Assembly (NCBI GenBank): GCA_963920575.1
Contig: OY986967.1
Location: forward strand, 15,610,751 to 15,674,750
DNA: 64,000 nucleotides
Direction of reading: 5' to 3'
Origin: Narthecium ossifragum
Lineage: Eukaryota > Streptophyta > Magnoliopsida > Dioscoreales > Nartheciaceae
Positions 33,753-46,332 of the stretch are shown here, piece by piece. The notes below the pieces were generated by a model. The model was not told the origin of the DNA and did not search any database. It saw nothing but the letters and a program-made list of their open reading frames with translations. How positions within the stretch are numbered: position 1 is the first letter of the stretch; every line of letters begins with the position of its first letter. The position numbers were made by a program, and so were the translations under genes.

Positions 33753-35113
33753 AAAACTTCTTTCAAAAGTTTTAGTTCATGATATAAATCCAAGCCGTCA
33801 ATAATAAAGTTATAAATTAACAAGATAACAAAATTTATGGGTGCATGTCGATATCAAGTCCCAATAATTTTTTTGCGAATCGTACATGCATTTTCCAAAT
33901 TCCAAGTGGGGTAGCTAAGTGGCCATTTAATGGAGCCTAACATTTATCTTTATATTAATTAGAAGGTTCATTTTCATTCTTTGGGACCTAACGGTTAGAT
34001 TAGAAACCTAGTAAAGCATGAATTCAATAACTTGACTTTTTTAATACATATACATGCCCTAACTTCTTCATTAATATTTACTTTGAGCCCCCCTTTCAAG
34101 TGGGGCCCTAGGCAACCGCCTAAGCTACCTAAGGGTTGGATCGGCTCTGCCTGTAGGGCCTGAAGAAAAATTATTTCAGATGGAATTGGGTGTTGTCACT
34201 CGTTTGTTGCCACCGCTTCGTGTCTTCTACTGGAAAGAAATGACTCCAACCATGAAAGCACCTCTATTTGCTCGTCTTGAGGGAAGATATTTGAAGAAAA
34301 TTTACTTAGATATCTTTTTTTTATCTTGGTTATTTTCTTTTTTGTGGAGTGAGTTTGATATGAAATTTGAAGACCAACACACTAGAGACGTAGTGAATTC
34401 ACTCATGGCAAGCCGATTCAGACAGTTCAAGTGGTGATGCCATGTACATTATATGAAGTTCAATACTCCAGAAGATGCACATCAAAACCCACCAGAGTGT
34501 GTAGAATCTGCTGATTGGATTTCCCTGTGTGAACATTTCGAGAGTGAGAAATTTATGGTATGATAATTATACTAAACTCCTGATTGGATTTCCCTGTGTT
34601 GATTTGATACTAAAGAGATTTTTTTTTGAATAAAGTCAAGAAGCACAGTAAACAAAAGAAATCGGTCGATGCTAGAAGTAAATCACACTTCGGGTTCCAA
34701 ATCTTATACACAACGATTATATGAAATGGTATGGTTCAAATCCTATCTCTATAAAGTTTACCGTGATTATATTCCTCACTAGTATCAAGACGAATTATCA
34801 AATTTATTCCTAATCTCTTGCTTAATGAAACAGGAAAATTCAGAGATGCCTGAAGAGCCTAATCAATTGAGTCTATATTATGATACTAATCACAAGAAGG
34901 ATGGGTCATGATTGCACTCACAAGCAAAAGAGAATTATGTAAGAATTCTAGAATAATAGACTAGTTTGTCAAACTCCTATCATATGTTAGTTTGAGATTG
35001 TCGTGACTTGATAAATGCATGCTCATATGGAAAGATTTCGCCAACAATTTGCTGAAGAAGGAGCGTCAGAGTTATCATATGACCAAATTCACGAGCAAGT
35101 ATAGGGCTAAAAG

Positions 35114-38100
35114 TGTGAGGACATGTACCTCCAACCCGGTCTGACCGCTTGGGTCGAGGGTCTGGCTCCGTTGGTTTTGGGCTTGGTTGGCCTTGCTTCG
35201 CGATCTTCGTTGATCGTTGCGGCTCCGGGGGTAATCTGGTAAATTACCCTTGGTGGAGCTGGTTTCACACACGCGTAGCGCACACACGGCCATGTAAAGA
35301 TGTATGTGTTTGGTTAGACCATTAGGAGTACTCTAGATCTGAAGATCTGAGGTTGATCGTAATGATCGAGATTTGAGTGGTTAGGATAAGATCTGGCCGA
35401 TCGGACGGCCAAGATCAAATCTTAAGCATTCACATATAAGATCCGTTCTTTTCCTTTACTTGGTTAGGGCTTCAGCCGCACACGAGAGAGAGAGAGCTGC
35501 GACGGCTAATCGGGGAGAGGAGAGCGGCGACGTCCGCGGCGGCGGTCGGAGAGGAGCTCGAGGACAGCGGTGGCTGGGTTTCTCTCAATGACGATCGGCG
35601 GCGACGTGCGAGCAGCGGAGACCTCGAGCGCGGGGGCGACGCACGGCCGGAGAAGAGGAAGGAGAAGACGGACTCGACGCTAGAGGTAGGGTTTCTATCT
35701 AAACATGGTTTAGACTCTACTAGGTTAGCACAAGTCTTGTTTGACTGCATGATGGCTTAGAATTCTTGGTGTTCTTCTCTCTCATTACTGCGGTGGCTTG
35801 AGTTCTTGGTTTTCTTTCTGATTTCGTGGCCTCTTGTTGGTGTTCTTCTCCTCTTCTTGCTGCTATGGTGTGGAACTAATGGATTCTATTGGATTTTGAT
35901 GTGATTTCTCCTCCCTTGGACCACTTGTAGTCGTTAACCTTTGTGAGTGTCTAACTAGATGGTGTATGTGTTCATACTTGGGTGTTGCACGGTTGATGCT
36001 TGAACAAATGCCAATGAGAACCTTGGAATTGTGAAGCATGTTGTTGTCTTAGCAGAACAGTGATGTTCACAGCCTAATTGAGGAACTGTGAGCACGCAAT
36101 CTCAAGAGACCATCAGCATGAAATGTCACACCCCGACCCAGAAAACCCATCGAGGACGGGGCGTGAGGGTTCCTATCACTATTCATCTTCAATCGGCGCG
36201 ATACAAAGCGGAAAAGATGGATAATTTAAACAATTGCATTCCAGAAGTGAACTGATATTCAATTCATATAACATCAAGTTGTACAGTTACAAAAAATTCC
36301 ATTCTAATACTTCCAAGATAAAGATATAATACATGATCCCAAAATCCTCAAAATGTTTACAACATATACATTATCAAAAAGGTACAACAGATAATCCTCC
36401 AGCAACCTCAAGTACCTCTGGATGTACTCGTGCCGCCAAAGGCCGATCCTGCCGGCTCCACTGAAGAAGAACTGCCGCATGCACCTGCAAACGCAACCCG
36501 GGTAGGAGTGAGCGATAAGCTCAGTAGGGTTCTACTCTACGGCACACTGAAAGGAGGAAAACAACAACAGTGTTGTCTTCCCGCTCAAGTCTAACGGATG
36601 CCACGGGTCCCACAACCCTGTTGATGTCCCAAGGGCTCCTGTCATGAAACCTCTCTCCTGAACAAGTTACCATGAGACCAAGGAACAGTAACATGCAAGA
36701 TCACCCTTACCCAAGCTGGAGTACCAAGCCTTGGGGAACCACGTCGGGAAAGCATCAACATCCATCCTTAGCACTTGGCCTTGGAAGACAACACGACCTC
36801 TAAACCTCAAACACTGATCAGAGTTAGCTATCGCAAATCCTCAAAGGACAAGAGATTCAAATATACAATCACACCCTACTCCTGACTACCCATCCACGGT
36901 CCTAAGGCTAGATCCGAGCTACCCGAGAGCCTCGGATCGGCGACCCAAACCATCGCCCGCCTATCCTCAAATGCCACTAATGCACACAATGCATGAGCTT
37001 AGGCAAACATCTATCCTAGATGTCTCTACATGCCACATCATCAGTTATAAGTTCCACAGATATACAATGCCCTCGGCACTCGTCGGCAAGAGGCTAAGGT
37101 TTCACAATTCCTCATTAGCTAGCACTCATAGCTAGTTAATGGTTAGGCAAACAACTAAGCATTTAACTACAATCAAACATGTATTAAATGCAAGTGAAAC
37201 CATAGATTTGCCCAAAAAGGGAAATTATTCGAATCGATCCTCAAACCAGATGAAAATCCTTTGAAAACCCCATAAAACCCACATACATACTTCCCAACAT
37301 GTTTAGATGTTAATCACAAATCGAATCCATCCAAGAAAAGCCAGAAAACCAAGTTCAAGGGCCTGCGGACGATGTCACGGTCGATCCGGCGATCGACCGT
37401 GAGGCCACGGACGATGTCACGGTCGATCCGGCAATCGACCGTGAGGCCAATGCGAAGAAAACCAAGGGCGACGGTAGATCCACTCATCGACCCTGAGAAG
37501 CCCAAAATCAAACAGCGCCTGACAGTCGATCCGACGGTCGACCGTCAGGTAAATGGTGAAAAGGAGAAGATCCCGCGGTCGATCCATGCATCGACCCTGG
37601 GAGGCTAAAATCCCGACAGAGCCCGACGGTCGATCCGACAGTTGACCGTCAGGCCCAGAGAACGCAAATCAATACTCGACGGTCGATGCACCGATCGACC
37701 GTCGAACCTTAGGCACAGTTCATCAGAACAGTGCCGAAAATCCATTTTCTTGGATTTCAAGAATCAAATCAAGTTGGAAAACAATGAGATTTTGCAAGCA
37801 AGTATATTTCTCGATGGGGAATCCAATGGTATAAAGAAATCACGTTTTTGACGGTTAAATCTCCTGTCTATGTCCAAATGGGCGAAAACCGATAAAACGG
37901 CGATAATACAGAAACCAACCATCAAAATACCGAATTCGCAACGTAGGAATACAGGAAAAGAACTACACTACATGTGCAAGGAGCTACAAAGCATTCTAAC
38001 ATGTATTCCTACAGCGAAAGTACATAAAACCTATCCTAGGAGAACCCGATCCTAAGATCGAGGTAGAAACACCTACTTGAGCAAGTAGGGTAGCTCCTCC

Positions 38101-40310
38101 ACGCGTCCCACCAGTCGAGCCGCCAAGATCCGCACTCCGAAAGCCGCGTCTCCGAGCCCTAGCTCAGCCGAAGGAGAGAGAAAAGGAGAGAAAACGACAG
38201 GAGAAGAGAAGGAAAGAGAAGAAAGGGACAGGGCTTATATAGAAAATCTGGATCTATCTCAGCCGTCCGATTCAATCTTTTCCGATCAAGCTCCGATCTT
38301 CCGATCGGACGCAATCTAGAGATTCTAATCAAACACACACATCAATCCAAGGCCGTGGGTGCAATGCGGGTGTGAAACCGACCACCAGAGGGCATATTTA
38401 CCAAAATGCCCCCGGGGTCCAAACCGCCACACAATCGCCCGATCGTGCCCAACGCGGAACCAAACCAACAGGAAACCGGCTCTCGACCCACGCGGTCGAG
38501 CCAGGTCAGAGGGACGGGCCCTCACATGAAAGTTGTGGGGCTAATTTCGCATTTTTCCAACGACTCTAATTTCGCATTTTTCCAACGACTCTAAAAGTCA
38601 GCTAATTAAATTGATTTTCGACACCCCTTGATCTAATTCTTGGATGGGCTGCTCCTGACATGTTCCTCTACATTAGACCATGTTCAATTTCAAGTTTCAC
38701 GACGTTGGATGTCGTTTGATCAAGATTTCATCGTTTTGAACTTGTCGGTTACTGTAGCAATCCAAAAATTAAGTGGTTTCATTGTATTTCGGTAATTCTA
38801 AGTAGCTGTGAATTAGCAAAGCATGTTATATATATATATATATATATATATCTACATCTACATCTAGCAAAGCGTACTAGTATTGAATCGGAGGTTTTGT
38901 CTTTAATATGAGGTTTTCGCCAAGTTGTTGCCCTCTGTTTGAATTAGATTTTAGATCGATCCAATCTTTGGATATGGTGTTTCTAGCATTAGCTAGGGCT
39001 TACATGCTTAGATGGATAAAGCCTAGACAGCTAATTGCATGTTTTCAGCATGTTGGTAATTATTAACTCTTTCTCTCGGTTTAGCTTTAATTTGCTAATC
39101 ATGTATCCTATGCTTATACGAATCTTGTCTATTTAGTTAAGCCGTGTGGGGCTCGTGGTTGAACCAAAGGAGTCATGCCCCTTGGGATGTTTAGATGATT
39201 GTGTTGGCCGCTGGTGTACCACTTGTGTTAGTTTGTATGGTATTAATGTATGTTTCGGATATGTGAATGCATTGTGTGGATTATGTCTAATTCTTTAAGG
39301 CTAAGCCCTATTCTATAGTTATGTTCTATTATGTTGGACAGTTGATTGATGACGTGACATGTAGAGACACCTAGGCCTAGTTGTTTGAATAGTCTCATGC
39401 ATGGTGCTTGCATTAGAAGCATTCAGGCTAGGTGGTAGGCGATGGATTCGATCGCCGATCCGGGGTTCTCGGGTAGCCCGGATCTAGCCCTAGGACCGGG
39501 GTCTGGGTAGAAGGACTAGGGCGAGATTGTGTGTTTATGATCTTGTGTTGATTGAGGTTGTTATATAGATATGCCCATTTGAATTGTGGTATTGAGGTGT
39601 AGAGGTTGTGTCGTTCTCTGTGTCAATCGCTAAGGGCAATGGATGTTATCCTGTTAAGGGTTGTAGAGGTGGGAGTGCACGGAAGATGCACTTGCCCCTT
39701 GTCCTTCCCTGATCTGTAGAGGGGCGCTTGGTGATGCGTGATCCTTGTCCAGACTTGCACGTTGTTGCCTTAGAATTGGACAGAGACGACACTGTTGTGA
39801 TTTCCCTTTTCCTTGAGAGTGCCGTAGAGTAGAACCCTACTGGGCATTGTTGCTCACCCTACCTGGGCTGCATCGGCGATGCAGGTCGGTGCAGTTTCTT
39901 CTTTCAGGTGTTCTTCTAGAAGATGGCGCGATATTTCAAGGTGATCGAAGACTTGGAGCTTCGAGGAGTTCTTCGGCAGTTAATTTACAGTTTCAATCAA
40001 TGATGTATAATTTGATGTATAACCTGATGTATTTGAGAACAAAATTGTATGATCTTTAACTCAATTGTATTTGAGAAATACTGTAATATTATTAGATATA
40101 GATGTTGATAAATGTACGGATGTTGAGATCGTGAAATTGTACAATGTACAGGTTTCTTGTGCTATGATTATAAAGGAGATGCTGTCAAAAAATTTTTATG
40201 AACTGGAGATCAAATTGTTCATTTATATGCTTGTGCGTCAATTGGTGATCTAAATAGGTTTAGGTGGTTCACGCTTCGATTTGGATGGATTTTCTGGATC
40301 GGGCGTGACA
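35114..40310 (+). repeat. Solo LTR-D (A-related), net about 2.8 kb, split by a solo LTR-A
   Basis: It begins TGTGAGGACATGTACC and ends GGGCGTGACA. The flanks AAAAG (35109-35113) and AAAAA (40311-40315) differ at one base. It interrupts the TNPA-like gene. It contains a GC-rich leader (35480-35690), a TA microsatellite (38827-38851), a 25-bp direct duplication (38541-38590) and the reverse form of the CCCGGGTAGG block near 39840-39875. Confidence 0.82.
36124..38526 (-). repeat. Solo LTR-A, 2,403 bp, inside LTR-D
   Basis: The ends TGTCACACCCC and CCCTCACA are flanked by perfect TGAAA copies (36119-36123 and 38527-38531). It carries an array of GGTCGATC/GATCGACC palindromes (37370-37700) and a minus-strand TATA box at 38235-38242. 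Confidence 0.93.
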
Positions 40311-40552
40311 AAAAACCTAGTTACGCTCTTGGGCTTTGATATGGGGTGAAGTCAAAGATGTCTAATTCGTCTGCAGGGTTTACACATCTGTATGCAGAGA
40401 GAGACGAGGCTGTGAGACGGGCAGAGGCTACTGAAAAGCAAACTAAAGAGTTGTATACTGAGGTACAACAACTGAAGGAATCACAGAGTAAGCACAAAGC
40501 ATTAGTTCATGCTCTTCTTCCACAGTATCATGAAGTAGATGCATTTGAGTAG

Positions 40553-41205
40553 ATCTTGTATTTAAATGAATACTAGTACTGTATAACTAGTTGAAACTTT
40601 GACACAAATTTGGCTTTTTGATGTTTATTAGTTAGTTAACTAAATGTTTGATACATTTGTTAGTTAACTAAATGTTTGATTATCAGCTATTAGTCCCTTA
40701 TTTGTGTATATCTATTGTTAACTTCACAATTTACAGGTTTTACATGTATCTACCAATATATGCCCAAAAGATTTAAATAATATTTTAACTTTTTAAAATG
40801 TATATTGTGACAAATATTAATTCGTCATCTAATAATGAAAATGATGAATGACAATGCGTCGCGATTTATTTTTTGTAGCAACAAATTGATTGTCACAACA
40901 ATGTTATTGCAATAACAAAAAAATTTCTCATACATGGATTTATTCCTAAAAACAATTTCGTCACTACTATTTCATCACTACTACTCTACTCTATTGCAAC
41001 GAAATATTATATATGTATTGATCATATTGGGACAAATATAATGTTGGTTTTAATCTAGTCATTTGTCGCAATAGTGAACACTATTGTTTTTGTCAAAAAT
41101 ATATTGTGATAAAATATTTTTGTCATATTACTTATCTTGTGGTGACAAAGTAACACTTATAGCCACAAAATATTTTCTTTTCCTGCAACAAAGTGTTTTG
41201 TCACT
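40553..41205 (+). repeat. CACTA 3' subterminal region
   Basis: AT-rich sequence with many short copies of TTGTCACAA, TTTGTCGCAA and TTGTGACAAA in both orientations, the kind of subterminal motif array bound by TNPA-type proteins. A 27-bp direct duplication containing TTAGTTAACTAAATGTTTGA occurs near 40630-40680. The exact CACTA terminus was not identified. Confidence 0.6.
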
Positions 41206-42627
41206 TGAAGTTTAGTTTTTGAAAAATTTAGTTTCTGAAAGCTCTTGAAGTTTAGTTTCTGAAAAATTTTACGGTTCACGATTCCGAGTTTCTTAGAAGA
41301 AGTTATGGCAATTTTAGTACCGGTGGCGCAGTCTGGATGGCAAAACAGTAAATACTCAGAAAAGATGGATCGATCATGTTCCCTAGAAGGATTGATCCTT
41401 TTATGCAGACAGACCTAACAGAACACACACTTTTTGGATGATCACAGAAGGATCGATCCTCCTTTCACTCGAGAATATTGAGGAGAATGATCGATCTTTC
41501 TCCTATAGAAGGATGCATCCTACTCTATGGAAGGATCCATCCTACTGAGAAGGATCGATCCTACTATCCATCCTACTGAGAAGGATCGATCATGCTTCTT
41601 TCAAAGGATCGATCTTACTCGGGTGACCCAGGCTACGGAAAATATAGAAGAAGAAGATCGATCCTTGACCTTCAGAGAATCAATCCTTTGTCGGCAGATC
41701 TAAATACGAGACATCAGATTTAATCCAAAGGCTGAAATAAAAGCTAGGGTTTCATGTCCTTATATAAGGGGAGTTCTTGGACGTTTTTGGGGGCTCTTTT
41801 CTGGACATTTTCTAAAGTAAGAACATGAAGACATCTCCATCCATGACCGAGTAATCCGCGGGCATGGCGGATGGATGATCTTGCGAGTACTAGGGCTTCT
41901 TCCCCAACAATGGTTCATAGTTTTAATCTTTATTGTTAAACTCTTTTCTATGTATTGAATCTTCAAAGATTGTTTTCAGATTATAGATTCCTATGTGGAT
42001 GATTAATATTATGAATCCAGTCATGCTTCTTTCATGATCTTATAATCCCAAAGTTTTATCTATTGTTTACCTACTTTATCTCGTGAAATCTTTGCTATGC
42101 ATTGCCGATTGTGAGAGTTGGTATTGTGTATTCTTAGAGGTCTGGTTAGATAGAGTTAGGGATTTGTCTCGATGAACTTTTGTTATATGTTGCCTGTAGT
42201 GACAACCGGTATCATATATTCTTAGGTTTTGGTAGGAAAAAGTTAGAACTATAATAAGGAAGAATCAATCGTAGGAAGAGACATTTATATATTTTGTTAG
42301 GTTTATAGTTCCATATCTTCCGGTTAAGGTGATTGGGATGTGAATCCCTTAATTGAATATTATATAAATCATTGAGAAGAGAAGAACCTAAATCCGAGTG
42401 AAGTGATTCATGAAGCCTAGCCTTATCAAAATCCTGATAACTTTTGTTAATCTTACATTATAATTAAATCCTTTGATATAATTTAGTTAATTCTTAATTT
42501 CTTGTTTGTCTTCAATTCATTGTTATTTGTATTTTGGATATTTTCTGCTTGTTTATCTGTGGGTTCGACCTCTCTTATGCTATACTGCACCGCGACCACT
42601 GTGTGTGATACATTTGAGCGACATCAC
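41206..42627 (+). repeat. LTR-C-type LTR, plus orientation, 5' truncated
   Basis: It aligns by eye with 21576 onward in the TTTCTGAAAAATTTTACGG block. GATCGATCC palindromes fill 41365-41690, then the TATA box TATATAAGG at 41761. The 3' end (GTGGGTTCGACC to GCGACATCA) resembles the other LTR-C ends. The 5' part is missing at the CACTA boundary. Confidence 0.72.
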
Positions 42628-42807
42628 ATTGCCCCACGCCGTCGTCGACTAAGCCACGCCCGACGTTGTGCCATCCCTCTCCTCTCCCCACGCCGATGTC
42701 GCCCGACCTCGCCCAACCTGCCGTTAGCCACCATCCCTCTCCCTCTACCCCTCACCCATCCCCTCCCCACACCATGTTCCCCATCCCCATCCCACTCTCT
42801 CCCTCTA

Positions 42808-45800
42808 TGTGAGGATCCGTACCTCCAACCCGGTCCGACCGCGTTAGGTCGAGGGTCTGGGTTTGTGGTTTGGCTCGGTTGGCCTTGGGATGCGATCGGT
42901 TGATCGCATCGCTGCTTTTGACCCCAGTGGCATTTTGGTAAATATGTCCCCTGGTGGTCAGTTTCACACCCGCGTTGCACACATGGCCTTTGATTGATGT
43001 ATGCGTTTGATTAGAACCTTTAGGGCGCTTCCGATCGGAAGATTGGAGCTCGATCGGGAGAGATCGAATCGGACGGCTGCGATGGATTCCAGCTTTCTAT
43101 TTAAGCTCCTTCTTTCTTTTTCTTTCCTTCTTTCTTCCCCTGCCGTTCCCTTCTTTCTTCTCTCTCTCTCCTTCGGCTGGATGCTAGGGCATTGGAGGCA
43201 GTGGCTTCCTACTGGGTAAGGGTGATCCTACTGGTTCTGGTTCTCTGTTTCCTCCCAGCGTGGTCGGTTGAGAAGAGTAGGATCCTTGGGGTAGTCGGCT
43301 GGGGTTGTGGAACCCCGTGGCATTCCTTAGACTTGTGCGGGGAGACAACACTGTTGTTGTTTTCCTCCCTTCAGTGTGCCGTAGAGTAGAACCCTACTGA
43401 GCTTATCGCTCACTCCTACCCGGGCTGCGTTTGCAGGTGCAGGCTCCAGTTCTTCTTCAGTAGAGCCGGCGGATCAGCTTTGGTGGCGCGACTACATCCA
43501 TAGGTGTTTGAGGTTGCTGGAGGACGACTGTTCTACTTTTGGCAGATTTTGTAAATTATGTACATTTCGAGGAATTTTGAGATTAATGTATAATATTCTT
43601 TCATGGGAAGATTTGTATCAAATATTGAATAGTACAACTGTCACACCCCGACCCAGAAAACCCATCCGAGCCGAGACGTGAGGGGAAACCTACACTATTC
43701 ATCTCCAGCTGGCGCGATACAATGCGGAATTATATAAAAACTTAAACAATATATTCCAGAGGTGAAACAGAAATTCAATTTACAAATACATCATGTTGTG
43801 CTATTCAATATTTGATACAAATCTTTCAATGAAAGAATATTATACATTAATTCCATAATTCCTCAAATATGTACATAATTTACAAAATCTGCTACAAGTA
43901 CAACAGTCGTCCTCCAGCAACCTCAAACACCTCTGGATGTAGTCGCGCCACCAAAGCTGATCCGCCGGCTCTACTGAAGAAGAACTGGCGCCTGCACCTG
44001 CAAACGCAGCCCGGGTAGGAGTGAGCGATAAGCTCAGTAGGGTTCTACTCTACGGCACACTGAAGGGAGGAAAACAACAACAGAGTTGTCTTCCAACTCA
44101 AGTTTAACGGATGCCACGGGTCCCACAACCCTGTCGACTCCCCAAGGGATCCTACTCTTCTCAACCGACCACGATGAGAAACTCAACCAACACGCTGGGA
44201 GGAAAGAACCGAAACCAGTAGGATCACCATTACCCAGCAGGAAATCGCTGCCTGGGGACCATGTCAGGGACGTTGACACCCATTCTTAGAACTTAGCTTC
44301 GGAAGACAACCCGACCTCTAAACCTCAACAAAGATCAGAGTCAACTATCGCAAATCCTCAACACAAGAGATCTGATTAAACAATCACCCTAATCCTGACT
44401 ACCCAGCCGCGGTCCTAATGGCTAGATCCGAGCTACCCGAGAGCCTCGGATCAGCGATCAACCCATCGCCCGCCTAACCTCAGATGCCTCTAATGCAATC
44501 AAGATGCATGTAATGCTGAGGCACAGATAACAAGATATAAGCATGCATCACTATGTCACTAATCATACAGGGCTAGGCATAGCCCACGGTTAGCCAAAGG
44601 GTAAGCATAGCAAAGGCCTCAAATACAGAATAATCTATGCTAACCAACAAACATCTGAGCAAAGCATGAATACAGTTATACAATAGTCTTCAGTGCTCTC
44701 TTGCACCTGACAGACTAAGGTTCCACAGTTACTCCACAGGTAACTGGCCACATTTATACAATAGCCCTCGGCACTCGCCGGCAACAGGCTAAGCTTCCAC
44801 AATTCCACATTAACTAGCACTCATAGCTAGTTAATGGTTAAGCATCCAACCAAGCATTTAACTACAATCAAACATGTATTAAATGAAATCAAAACCACAA
44901 ATTCGTCCAAAAAGGAGAATACTCGAATCGATCCTCAAACTCGATAGAAATCCCTTGGAAACACTACAAAATCCATTTAAAAACTTCCCAACATCTTTAA
45001 AGATCAATCACGATTGAAGCCATTTGAGAAAAACCAGAAAACACTGTTTAAGGGCCCACGGTCGATGCGACGGTCGATCCGCCGATCGACTGTGAGGCCA
45101 CGGTCGATGTCACGGTCGATGCCACGGTCGACCGTGAAGCCAACACGAAGAACACCAAAGGGTGACGGTCGATCCACCCATCGACCCTGAGAAGTCCAAA
45201 ACCAAACAGCGCCTGACGGTCGATGCGACGGTCGACCGTCAGGTAGATGGCAAAAAGAGAAGATCCCGCGGTCGATCCATCCATCGACCGTGGGAGTTCA
45301 AAATCCCGATAGAGCCCGACGATCGATGCAACGGTCGATCCGACGGTCGACCGTCAGGCCCAGGAAGAGCAAAACCTTACTTGACGGTCGATGCACCGAT
45401 CGACCGTCGAGCCCCGAAAGAGCGTATTAACGCTGGACGGTCGATGCACCGATCGACCGTCGGGCCTTAGGCACAGTTCATCAGAACAGTGCCGGAAATC
45501 CAATTTCTTGGATTTCAAGGATCAAATCAAGTTGAAAATCGATGAAACTTTGCAAGCATGCATAAAAGATGATGGGGAATCCAATGGTATAAAGAAATCC
45601 CACTTTTGACGGTTAAATCTCCAATTTAGGTTTAAAAGACCGAAAACCGATAAACGGCGAGAATACAGAAAACCAGCCATTAAAATACCGAAATCGCAAC
45701 GTAGGAATACTGAAAACGAGCCACACCAAAAGTACTACAAGCTACACACTCCGCGAAGATCAACCCTCCAAGCCCTAGCTCAGCCGAAGGAGAGAGGGAG

Positions 45801-46317
45801 AAGAGAGAAAGAAAAGCCGGAGGAGAAGAAAAGGGAAGGAGAGAGAGAAAGGAAAGGGTTTAAATAGAAAGCTGGAATCCATCACAGCCGTCCGATTCGA
45901 TCTCTCCCGATCGAGCTCCGATCTTCCGATCGGACGCGCCCTAAAGGTTCTAATCAAACACATACATCAATCAAAGGCCATGTGTGCAACGCGGGTGTGA
46001 AACTGACCACCAGGGAGCATATTTACCAAAATGCCACTGGGGTCAAAAACAACGATGCGATCAACCGATCGCATCCCAAGGCCAACCGAGCCAAACCACA
46101 AACCCAGACCCTCGACCTAACGCGGTCGGACCAGGTTGGAGGTACGGGTCCTCACAACAACTGATGTTATATGAATTGAATTTCTGTTTCGCCTCTGGAA
46201 TATAAATTGTTTAAGTTTTTCTATAATTCCACTTTCTATCGCGCCGCTTGGAGATGTATAGTGTAGGTTTCCCCTCACGCCTCGGCCCGGATGGGTTTTC
46301 TGGGTCGGGGTGTGACA
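42808..46317 (+). repeat. 5' LTR of the Tekay-like element, internally deleted and split by a solo LTR
   Basis: Own sequence is 42808-43638 and 46162-46317, about 990 bp against 2,731 bp for the 3' LTR. About 1.7 kb is missing at 43192 (GCATTGGAGGC joined to AGTGGCTTCC). In the 3' LTR the two sides are GGAGGCGTGGCTT (50904) and CCAGGCAGTGGCTT (52622), so the loss happened between short matching sequences. The deleted part includes the palindrome array. Confidence 0.85.
43639..46156 (-). repeat. Solo LTR-A, 2,518 bp, inside the 5' LTR of its own family
   Basis: The ends TGTCACACCCC and GTCCTCACA are flanked by ACAAC (43634-43638 and 46157-46161). It has the full palindrome array (45058-45465) that the host LTR has lost, and the CCCGGGTAGGAGTGAGC block at 44010. 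Confidence 0.93.
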
Positions 46318-46320
46318 ACT

Positions 46321-46332
46321 TGGTATCAGAGC
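46321..46332 (+). other. Primer-binding site, tRNA-iMet type
   Basis: TGGTATCAGAGC, three bases after the 5' LTR end GTGTGACA. Confidence 0.93.

Larger units (their letters stand above)
33012..34149 (-). mobile_element. hAT transposon remnant in the TNPA-like gene
   Basis: The right terminus reads inward CAGAGCCGATCCAACCC, followed by GGCGGTTGCCTAGGGCCCC, typical of plant hAT ends. The left edge near GGGGCCTAG (33023) is diverged and approximate, and I could not confirm an 8-bp duplication. It contains the dimerisation-domain fragment below and a Mutator-type MITE. Confidence 0.7.
32260..40552 (+). pseudogene. CACTA TNPA-like / plant transposase (Ptta/En/Spm family) gene, broken by several insertions
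   Basis: This is the second CACTA protein; in En/Spm, TNPA binds the subterminal repeats. The first exon starts MAPGRSKRAIVQPSA at 32260 and is split by two MITEs before continuing at 32699. A second exon (32885-33000) encodes RGRGVAMGFEVKWRLKSGRK. At 34180-34560 the PF03004-like core appears: MELGVVTRLLPPLRV, HTRDVVNSLMASRFRQFKW, a TGA stop, then CHVHYMKFNTPEDAHQNPPE. At 34636-34730 it reads RNRSMLEVNHTSGSKSY. At 35022-35100 it reads RFRQQFAEEGASELSYDQI. The C-terminal coiled-coil-like end lies beyond the solo LTR at 40358-40552 (AERDEAVRRAEATEKQTKEL). Exon limits are approximate. Confidence 0.82.

Noticed and set aside
35472..35750. Serine/arginine-rich minus-strand ORF
   Set aside because: It lies in the GC-rich leader of solo LTR-D, has no domain, and is not present as a frame in related LTRs as far as I can see.
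37372..37851. Arg/Asp/Val-rich ORFs in LTR-A copies (also 45162-45609 and 51295-51923)
   Set aside because: They translate the GGTCGATC/GATCGACC array on both strands; the peptide differs between copies by frame.
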